Origin: Tetragenococcus halophilus
GTDB lineage: Bacteria > Bacillota > Bacilli > Lactobacillales > Enterococcaceae
Assembly (NCBI RefSeq): GCF_021474685.1
Contig: NZ_JAKEIT010000017.1
Span: forward strand, 1-51,297
DNA length: 51,297 bases
Reading direction: 5' to 3'
This document shows, one piece after another, positions 46,506 to 51,297 of the stretch. The position numbers were made by a program, and so were the translations under genes. Position 1 is the first letter of the stretch, and each line of letters opens with the position of its first letter. The notes beneath the pieces are model-generated. The model searched no databases and was not told the origin of the DNA. It was given only the letters and a program-made list of their open reading frames with translations.

Positions 46506-47195
46506 ATGTATAAGAGCCCAATATCTATTGAACTTCCATTACGTGGCCAATGGTTTGTCGAAGTGAGTCCAGCAGATCGTGTTCCTAGTCACGGAACAGA
46601 TAAATTTGGTTTAAGGTACGCTTTTGATTTTGTACAGGTTGATTGGCAAAAAGCAGAACACCCTACTCACGACAAAAGAAAACTAGATTATTTTACAAAA
46701 GGGATTCCTTTAGAGAATTATTACTGTTTTGGAAAAGCTGTTTACGCTCCTTTCACAGCTGAAGTTGTGACAGTTGAAGATAGTATAGCAGATGGAAAAA
46801 CAGCTTCTTGGTTGAACGATCAAACTTCAGCTATTCGTAATTCCCTCTTCTTCAGTCCTAAAAAAGATGGATTGAAGTCAATCGCTGGTAATTATGTCAT
46901 TTTAAAAAGAAAAGATAATGTCTATGCCGTGTTTGCCCATCTACAAAAAGACTCAATTACTGTTAATATCGGTGATAAAATTCAAAAAGGACAATTTATA
47001 GGAAAAGTTGGCCATAGCGGAAATTCTACCGAGCCGCACTTACATTTTCATTTAATGAATTCCTTTAATCCCGAAATTGCGCAAGGACTTCCTTTTGTTT
47101 TTAAACAATATGAAAAATATAATGGTGGATCTTGGCAGAAAATGAAAAATGAAATTCCGACTGCAACTGAACGCATTCGTTTTAAAATAGAATAA
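46506..47195 (+). CDS. M23-family metallopeptidase without signal peptide
   Basis: This 229-residue protein has the LytM/peptidase M23 fold. First zinc-ligand region SHGTDKFGLRYAFD (H29, D32/D41), VILKRKDNVYAVFAHLQKDSI near 137-157 (His in AHL), GDKIQKGQFIGKVGHSGNST, then EPHLHFHLM (H178, H180, H182). It starts at ATG 46506 with GAAGGAGAG. The N-terminus has no secretion signal or membrane helix, which is unusual for a wall endopeptidase. It may act inside the cell, be released by lysis, or have another substrate. A cre upstream suggests control by carbon supply. Confidence 0.8.
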   Translation: MYKSPISIELPLRGQWFVEVSPADRVPSHGTDKFGLRYAFDFVQVDWQKAEHPTHDKRKLDYFTKGIPLENYYCFGKAVYAPFTAEVVTVEDSIADGKTASWLNDQTSAIRNSLFFSPKKDGLKSIAGNYVILKRKDNVYAVFAHLQKDSITVNIGDKIQKGQFIGKVGHSGNSTEPHLHFHLMNSFNPEIAQGLPFVFKQYEKYNGGSWQKMKNEIPTATERIRFKIE

Positions 47196-47258
47196 GGCTT
47201 GTTGCTAAAATATGATAAAAATCAACAGAACATTCCAAAAAATGAATAACAAAACAAT

Positions 47259-47294
47259 AAAAAGGTTTTCCAAAATTAATGGGAAAACCTTTTT
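47259..47294. terminator. Bidirectional terminator between M23 gene and small membrane genes
   Basis: AAAAAGGTTTTCC and GGAAAACCTTTTT form a 13-bp perfect stem with a 10-nt loop. T-runs on both strands let it serve the convergent genes on each side. Confidence 0.85.
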
Positions 47295-47317
47295 ATTAGT
47301 TAAATATTATTTTAGCT

Positions 47318-47443
47318 TCAAGCATTTTTATTAGCACGTTTATTTTTAATAGCCCATCTTACTAAGCCAAAAATAACAACCCAGCCCATTAAGTTACCTA
47401 AAACCTTTAAAGGATACATTGTACCTTTCTTTTTACCAGCCAC
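47318..47443 (-). CDS. Small membrane protein (41 residues)
   Basis: This short frame starts at GTG 47443 with AAAGGTG about 6 nt upstream and ends at TGA 47318. It encodes a basic N-terminus (AGKKKGTMYPLKV), one hydrophobic span around LMGWVVIFGLVRW and a basic tail (KNKRANKNA). It sits 60 nt after another small membrane protein gene on the same strand and before a strong terminator. The family is unknown, but codon pattern, ribosome site and context make it likely real. Confidence 0.45.
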   Translation of the reverse strand: MAGKKKGTMYPLKVLGNLMGWVVIFGLVRWAIKNKRANKNA

Positions 47444-47503
47444 ATAGAACACCTTTTTTCATAAATTTTGAAACAAAATGTTACACTAATTCCAGAATAT
47501 TTT

Positions 47504-47761
47504 TTAATTTTCTCCTACAAAATTTTGACTTAAATTTTCGTTTTTAAGTCCATTCTTTATAACCTTTTCAACTGGTTGTTTAGTCATATTATTATCGCTA
47601 ACAAAGTAAAAATAACTACTTGGAACAAGCCATATAAGCACAGCAGCAACTAATGCTATGCCAAGTGAAATATTACGATACTGCTTATTAGGTCTTTTCT
47701 TTACAAAATACCATGTACCAATAATTCCTAACAAAAATAACGTCCCTAACAACGCATTCAT
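47504..47761 (-). CDS. Small two-helix membrane protein (85 residues)
   Basis: Start ATG 47761 has AGGAG 8 nt upstream; a TTG at 47797 is open but has no ribosome site. There are two hydrophobic helices, NALLGTLFLLGIIGTWYFV and ISLGIALVAAVLIWLVP, joined by a short basic loop (KKRPNKQYRN). A hydrophilic C-terminus of ~35 residues probably lies outside the cell. No family is recognised. It is likely co-transcribed with the 41-residue gene. Confidence 0.6.
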   Translation of the reverse strand: MNALLGTLFLLGIIGTWYFVKKRPNKQYRNISLGIALVAAVLIWLVPSSYFYFVSDNNMTKQPVEKVIKNGLKNENLSQNFVGEN

Positions 47762-47785
47762 TTTATCACTCCTAAAAATCGAAAA

Positions 47786-47806
47786 AACCGTTAGCAAAAA
47801 CTAACA
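47786..47806 (-). terminator. Short hairpin terminator after the OsmC gene
   Basis: On the minus strand GTTAG-N6-CTAAC is followed by GGTTTTTTC. The stem is only about 5-6 bp, so strength is uncertain. It lies just before the ribosome site of the 85-residue gene. Confidence 0.5.
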
Positions 47807-47849
47807 ACTTCTCACTTTGATAGTAACAAACACAAAAATTTGTTTCAAA

Positions 47850-48290
47850 TTATTTAGTCACAATTTCTGTTTCAAAATCTGGCGTATTTACGATGGTATC
47901 GTGAACTGGACATGTTTGAATGACAAATTCAATAAAATCTTTGATCTCTTCTACTGTATTGTCTGCTTCAACATGAAAAGTTGTCTTGATTTTCGAAAAT
48001 CCCTTTTTAGCATTTGGATTTTTTCCCAAATAACCATCTGAATCTAACTCCCCTTCCAGATCAACCTTAAACGATTTTAGGTTGATTTTTTTAACTCTTG
48101 CAAAAGACTTTGCCACAATGGTTAAACACGCGCCTAAAGAATTTAATAATGCTTCTACTGGATTCATTCCAGTGTTGGTACCACCATCAGCTTCAGGTTC
48201 ATCTAGCGTAATTTCAAAACCTCTAGATTTACAAGATACTTTCAATCCACTTTCTAATGTTACTTCTGCTTTTGTTAGCTCAACTGCCAT
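47850..48290 (-). CDS. OsmC/Ohr-family protein
   Basis: This 146-residue OsmC-like protein has MNPVEALLNSLGACLTI (C55) and FVIQTCPVHDTI (C127), the two conserved cysteines of thiol-dependent peroxidases that reduce organic hydroperoxides. It is of the YhfA-like subgroup rather than Ohr, judging from the N-terminal layout. ATG follows AGGAGGAAGTAAG. It comes 34 nt after the S66 peptidase gene and is probably co-transcribed with it. A detoxification role is inferred from the family. Confidence 0.85.
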   Translation of the reverse strand: MAVELTKAEVTLESGLKVSCKSRGFEITLDEPEADGGTNTGMNPVEALLNSLGACLTIVAKSFARVKKINLKSFKVDLEGELDSDGYLGKNPNAKKGFSKIKTTFHVEADNTVEEIKDFIEFVIQTCPVHDTIVNTPDFETEIVTK

Positions 48291-48324
48291 CTTACTTCCT
48301 CCTTTTTAAATTAACAATAAAACC

Positions 48325-49182
48325 TTACTTATGAAAGTGACTTATTTCCATATACTCTCCTAATTTTAATGCATTAGAATTGGCGCCATGTCCAATCTCT
48401 TCTGTTTTTGCAATCGGTAAATCATCATCTTGCAAAATCTTTTGAAGTACTTCTTCAATAGGTTGCTCATAACTTTTTTGATAAGAAATAAAAGTACCTA
48501 ATAAAATTCCAGCAATCTTATCAAAACCTTCTAATCCTTTTAACTGATAAAACATGGAATATAAGCTTTCTTTTCCTCCACCATGACTTTCTAAAAACAA
48601 TACCTTGTTGGCTAGATCAGGCATATATTTTGTTCCGGCTAATTTTAAAAAGCAACGGATATTTCCACCAATAACTTCGCCTTCTATCTCATTACCTTGA
48701 TAAAACTCCCAACTAGTTTGATACAAATCCTTTGCGCCATCAAAAAAAGAAGATTTAAATTTATCAATTTGTTTTCCACTAGCATCCCACAGTAAAGTTG
48801 CTACTTGAAATAATTCTACCTCTTGATTGCTCTGACTTATTAAACTATTTAACACTGTTGTAAGATCACTATAACCATAAAATTTCTTTTTCTGCTTCCG
48901 AATAAGTGAATAGTCTAGCTTATCTAAAATACCATTAGCGATATCACCTCCAGAGATATCAAAAATAGCTTCTATCGAATCATCTGCATAATATTGATTC
49001 ATAATTTCAGCCTTTTCACCAGTATTAAAAAGCGTATTTTCTTGCAAAGTTGGACTAAGTATAACGTCTAAACCCAATTTTTCTAATATCTCTTTTATAT
49101 CGTAAACTTCTTGGAGGTTCGTTCTAGGATCAGAGTTTCCCACTAATGCAACTTTTCTCTTATCTTTTGGTTTTATACGCAC
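48325..49182 (-). CDS. S66-family peptidase (LD-carboxypeptidase / MccF-like)
   Basis: This 285-residue protein has the S66 catalytic set: Ser in FYGYSDLTT (S105), Glu in LFLESHGGG (E198) and His in EIGHGANS (H265). Family members cut the L,D bond of murein tetrapeptides (LdcA) or hydrolyse acyl-sulfamoyl adenylates (microcin C immunity, MccF). Which applies is not clear; the SDPR/YGYSD pattern and Bacillota origin fit the MccF-like branch. GTG 49182 follows GAGGAGG. A terminator-like hairpin ends directly at its ribosome site. Confidence 0.78.
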   Translation of the reverse strand: MRIKPKDKRKVALVGNSDPRTNLQEVYDIKEILEKLGLDVILSPTLQENTLFNTGEKAEIMNQYYADDSIEAIFDISGGDIANGILDKLDYSLIRKQKKKFYGYSDLTTVLNSLISQSNQEVELFQVATLLWDASGKQIDKFKSSFFDGAKDLYQTSWEFYQGNEIEGEVIGGNIRCFLKLAGTKYMPDLANKVLFLESHGGGKESLYSMFYQLKGLEGFDKIAGILLGTFISYQKSYEQPIEEVLQKILQDDDLPIAKTEEIGHGANSNALKLGEYMEISHFHK

Positions 49183-49196
49183 AACAGCGCCTCCTC

Positions 49197-49240
49197 AAAA
49201 AAGGCTAGGTTTTAATTCTATAGTTAAATCCTAGCCTTTT
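49197..49240 (-). terminator. Terminator hairpin abutting the S66 gene ribosome site
   Basis: AAAAGGCTAGG and CCTAGCCTTTT form the main stem with a further AT stem. On the minus strand TTTTTT is followed at once by GAGGAGG. It ends the 72-residue gene upstream, but could also work as an attenuator of the S66 gene. Confidence 0.75.
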
Positions 49241-49305
49241 ATATATATTCCGTCAATCGCTAAAGAACACGTCTTTTTATTGTAGACAAATTTTTCCAGA
49301 ATAAT

Positions 49306-49524
49306 TTAATGTAATTCATTCAGAGTAGTAATATCTTTAATATGTTTTTTTGATAAAACTGAAAAAGCTGCTGTCAAACCATGTAAAGCTTCAATATCTT
49401 TCATTGTAATACTCGTACCTGGAAAACGTTCGAAAGTTAAAAAATCTAAATTTTGAACTAAACCGTCTAATTCAAAACCGCTCTTAAAAACTTCAGTAAA
49501 TAATTGATTCTCTTCTTCTGTCAT
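49306..49524 (-). CDS. Small acidic hypothetical protein (72 residues)
   Basis: Start ATG 49524 has GGAGG 9 nt upstream; ATG 49539 would place that site inside the gene. The protein is soluble, without Cys, and probably helical (EEENQLFTEVFKSGFELDGL, then DIEALHGLTAAFSVLSKKH). No family is recognised. It is a monocistronic unit ended by the hairpin at 49197-49240. Confidence 0.55.
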   Translation of the reverse strand: MTEEENQLFTEVFKSGFELDGLVQNLDFLTFERFPGTSITMKDIEALHGLTAAFSVLSKKHIKDITTLNELH

Positions 49525-49715
49525 TGTTCTTTCCTCCATTTTATTAATTTATCGTTTATTGAAAAACGCATAAGTATTTTAGATGATAAACTCCTTTCTT
49601 TTTTTGTTTCTTTTTCAGCAACTCCCTATTTTCACAAAATTTGCTATATTCCCAATTCTATTTCCCGAAAAATATTACAAGTTTCTTTTAGCGCAACTAC
49701 TACCTTTAGATTACA

Positions 49716-49732
49716 TTGCTTTTTTAGCAACG
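49716..49732. promoter_or_regulatory. Candidate XRE operator 1
   Basis: TTGC-N7-GCAACG palindrome immediately upstream of TATAAT at 49738. TTGCTT here also forms a -35 with a 16-nt spacer to that -10, so this is probably promoter plus operator of the XRE gene. Confidence 0.5.
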
Positions 49733-49796
49733 TCAACTATAATTTATCAAATATCGAAACTTGCTTATTTCACTTTTAGAAACCATGTTATTATAT

Positions 49797-49813
49797 TTGC
49801 GTAATTAGCAACG
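49797..49813. promoter_or_regulatory. Candidate XRE operator 2
   Basis: A second TTGC-N7-GCAACG copy 81 bp downstream of the first, ending next to the GAAAGGAG ribosome site of the XRE gene. A half-site TAGCGCAAC lies near 49689. Nothing else is seen in 49540-49828. Confidence 0.5.
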
Positions 49814-49828
49814 AAAGGAGCGCTTAAT

Positions 49829-50167
49829 ATGTCTGATACTTCTTTGATTAGAAGAATTATAAATCTAAGAGAATCAAATAACTGGACACAAGTAGAATTA
49901 GGAAGAAAACTTAATTTGGACAAATCAGCGATGAATAAAATTGAAAATGGCACAAGAAAAGTCTCTACTAACGAGCTAGAAAAAATCGCTGACGTCTTTA
50001 CTGTTTCTACTGATTATCTATTAGGAAGAGAAAATAAAGAATATGATTTACCTGAAAGTAAAAGCCAGACCGTAGCCAAGCATATGGGAGATAGTGTTTC
50101 AGAAGATGAAATGGAAGATATCTTGGATTATATTGAGTTTATTAAACAAAAACGGAAGAAACAGTAA
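49829..50167 (+). CDS. XRE-family transcriptional regulator
   Basis: This 112-residue protein has an N-terminal HTH_3 domain (residues ~8-64: IINLRESNNWTQVELGRKLNLDKSAMNKIENGTRKVSTNELEK). DVFTVSTDYLLG follows, as in SinR/ImmR-type repressors, and then an acidic helical tail with EDEMEDILDYIEFIKQKRKKQ for dimer or partner contact. ATG 49829 follows GAAAGGAG. It is probably autoregulated via the TTGC-N7-GCAA repeats upstream. There are no integrase or phage genes nearby, so its target could be chromosomal. Confidence 0.85.
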   Translation: MSDTSLIRRIINLRESNNWTQVELGRKLNLDKSAMNKIENGTRKVSTNELEKIADVFTVSTDYLLGRENKEYDLPESKSQTVAKHMGDSVSEDEMEDILDYIEFIKQKRKKQ

Positions 50168-50305
50168 TGGTATTAGGTTAGTTTTATTGATACATTTCGT
50201 TTATATAAAAAAAGATTTTATTTTATTTTTTCGAACTTATCATAAAAAAATATTTTTGTTTTCTTGCCAGAGAATGGGGAGCTATTTATACTTTTAAGCA
50301 AAATA

Positions 50306-50360
50306 AAAATTCCTCTCATAGTAATCAAAAATTTACGCTAAGATTACTATGGCAGGAATA
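50306..50360 (-). terminator. Terminator of the quinone oxidoreductase gene
   Basis: ATTCCT-CT-CATAGTAATC and GATTACTATG-GC-AGGAAT (50309-50359) form a 16-bp stem with one 2-nt internal loop. On the minus strand TTTTTATTTT follows. The remaining part of 50168-50435 is AT-rich and shows no gene. Confidence 0.75.
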
Positions 50361-50435
50361 CACTACTTTTGTTATGAAATGATCAGTTCTTCTATTCTTG
50401 TTCTCTTTGAAAATATCTCATACCAAAATGTATCT

Positions 50436-51297
50436 CTAAGGAGTTAATAAAACCTTGCCAATATTCTTTCCAGCTTCTAAAAATTCATGAGCATCTTTGC
50501 CGTTTCTTAATCTAAAAATAGTTGGTTCACTAATGGTAATTTGACCATCTACAAAATATTGAAATAATCGTTTGCTTCTTTCTTCTCTTTCTTCGTAGCT
50601 TGTCAAATAATCCCATAAGTCTCCAGTTAAGATACTTTTTGATTTTGTAAGTAGTTCAATTAAATTAACTTGAGGCGGTGTACCCCCTGCCATACCGAAA
50701 AGAACAACTTTACCTCTATTTTTAGTCAAATCAATACTCTGCTGAACAGTAATGCCTACACCATCATAAACAGTATCAAAGGAATTTTGAACATCGTTAA
50801 ACCATTCCTCTTCTTTTAAAAATACTTCCCTTGCCCCTTGCTTCAATGCAGTTTCTTGTTTTTCTATTGAAGAAGTAAGCCCGTAGACATCAACACCGTC
50901 TGCTCCCAATATTTGAGATAGAATTTGACCAACTCCACCGCTAATCCCGTAGATAAAGGCTTTATCTCCTCTCACATTTTGCCCCAAATCATTGGCTAAA
51001 AATTCGGCAGTTAAACCTTGCAGACCTATACTAGCTGCCAGCTTTATATTCATATTTTTGGGTATTTTTATAATATTTTCCTTTGGTACTGATACCAGTT
51101 CTGCATTAGCGAAAGGAACATCCACAAACAAAATATCTTCCCCTATAGAGCAACTTTTAATATTTTTTCCTATTTTAACAACTTCTCCAACGCCTTCATA
51201 ACCATTGATATATGGAGGAGAATGATCCTCTATGTGATAATCGCCTCTTCTTCTATAAATATCCGCAAAATTTACTCCAATATATTTTGTTTTAATA
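50436..51297 (-). CDS. Quinone oxidoreductase / zinc-independent MDR-family reductase (5' end beyond window)
   Basis: The frame stays open from 50436 to the window edge, so the gene is cut at its N-terminus. Visible are GVNFADIYRRRGDY and NGYEGVGEVV of the GroES-like domain, then IYGISGGVGQILSQI (NADPH Rossmann site, AxxGxxG-like), a TVYDGVG segment and the C-terminal GKNIGKVLLTP. This is the QOR/zeta-crystallin branch of medium-chain reductases, which lack the catalytic zinc cysteines and reduce quinones or enones with NADPH. It has a clear terminator. The true start is outside the window. Confidence 0.85.
   Translation of the reverse strand, partial: IKTKYIGVNFADIYRRRGDYHIEDHSPPYINGYEGVGEVVKIGKNIKSCSIGEDILFVDVPFANAELVSVPKENIIKIPKNMNIKLAASIGLQGLTAEFLANDLGQNVRGDKAFIYGISGGVGQILSQILGADGVDVYGLTSSIEKQETALKQGAREVFLKEEEWFNDVQNSFDTVYDGVGITVQQSIDLTKNRGKVVLFGMAGGTPPQVNLIELLTKSKSILTGDLWDYLTSYEEREERSKRLFQYFVDGQITISEPTIFRLRNGKDAHEFLEAGKNIGKVLLTP

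Noticed and set aside
49504-49804. Overlapping plus-strand frames rich in Phe/Leu before the XRE gene
   Set aside because: They come from T-rich intergenic DNA holding promoter and operator sites; no ribosome site and no conserved pattern. A phage-type small membrane protein was considered but not supported.
49829-50167. Phage repressor of a prophage remnant
   Set aside because: No integrase, Cro-like partner, structural genes or attachment repeats are visible around it.

Overview
The window is low-GC Gram-positive (Bacillota) DNA. The most likely source is Enterococcaceae, with Tetragenococcus or a close Enterococcus relative as the best guess. Reasons: AT-rich DNA with strong AGGAGG ribosome sites and frequent GTG/TTG starts; a dinG-ypmB-aspB-asnS block as in Bacillus/Lactobacillales; a glpK-glpO-glpF operon with an oxidase (GlpO) rather than a dehydrogenase; an Mga-type regulator; CopB with a His-rich N-terminus; and an HrtBA-like haem exporter with a TetR regulator. 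No rRNA, tRNA, CRISPR array, transposase or complete prophage was recognised by eye.

Region 1 (about 1-24.4 kb, almost all minus strand) is a cell-envelope locus. It holds an apparently complete set for linkage-unit and ribitol-phosphate wall teichoic acid chemistry: tagA/tarA, tagB, a tarF-like gene, tarI, tarJ and tarL. It also has a TagE/TarM-like GT4 glycosyltransferase, a GT2-glycerophosphotransferase fusion, two very large tandem CDP-alditol phosphotransferase paralogues, two polysaccharide pyruvyltransferase-family proteins with C-terminal coiled coils, a protein with a DUF6270-like C-terminus, and a polytopic membrane protein. Lipid-carrier initiation (TagO), CDP-glycerol synthesis (TagD) and export (TagGH) are not in the window. 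Most units end in their own rho-independent terminator, so the locus looks modular and assembled over time.

Region 2 (24.6-32.4 kb, minus strand) is core: asnS, aspB, ypmB, dinG, a cold-shock gene, and a baeRF-like gene. Region 3 (32.5-36.1 kb, plus strand) is stress-related: a Y-family polymerase behind a LexA-type box, then CopB behind a cop-like box. Region 4 (36.2-38.8 kb) is a TetR-autoregulated ABC exporter operon with three TGACA-N3-TGTCA operators, one overlapping the promoter; it is probably haem efflux. It is flanked by two related structured intergenic repeats. Region 5 (39.0-46.0 kb) is glycerol catabolism (glpK, glpO, glpF), an Mga-like regulator, and a CoA-disulfide-reductase/NADH-oxidase-family flavoprotein that has lost its redox cysteine. 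Region 6 (46.2-51.3 kb) carries an M23 peptidase downstream of a perfect cre consensus, small membrane proteins, an OsmC protein, an S66 peptidase, an XRE regulator with probable self-operators, and a quinone oxidoreductase cut by the window edge.

The best candidates for something not yet described are the pyruvyltransferase/phosphotransferase pairings in the envelope locus and the family of nested palindromic intergenic repeats around 30.7, 36.1 and 38.9 kb. No convincing novel defence system was seen.
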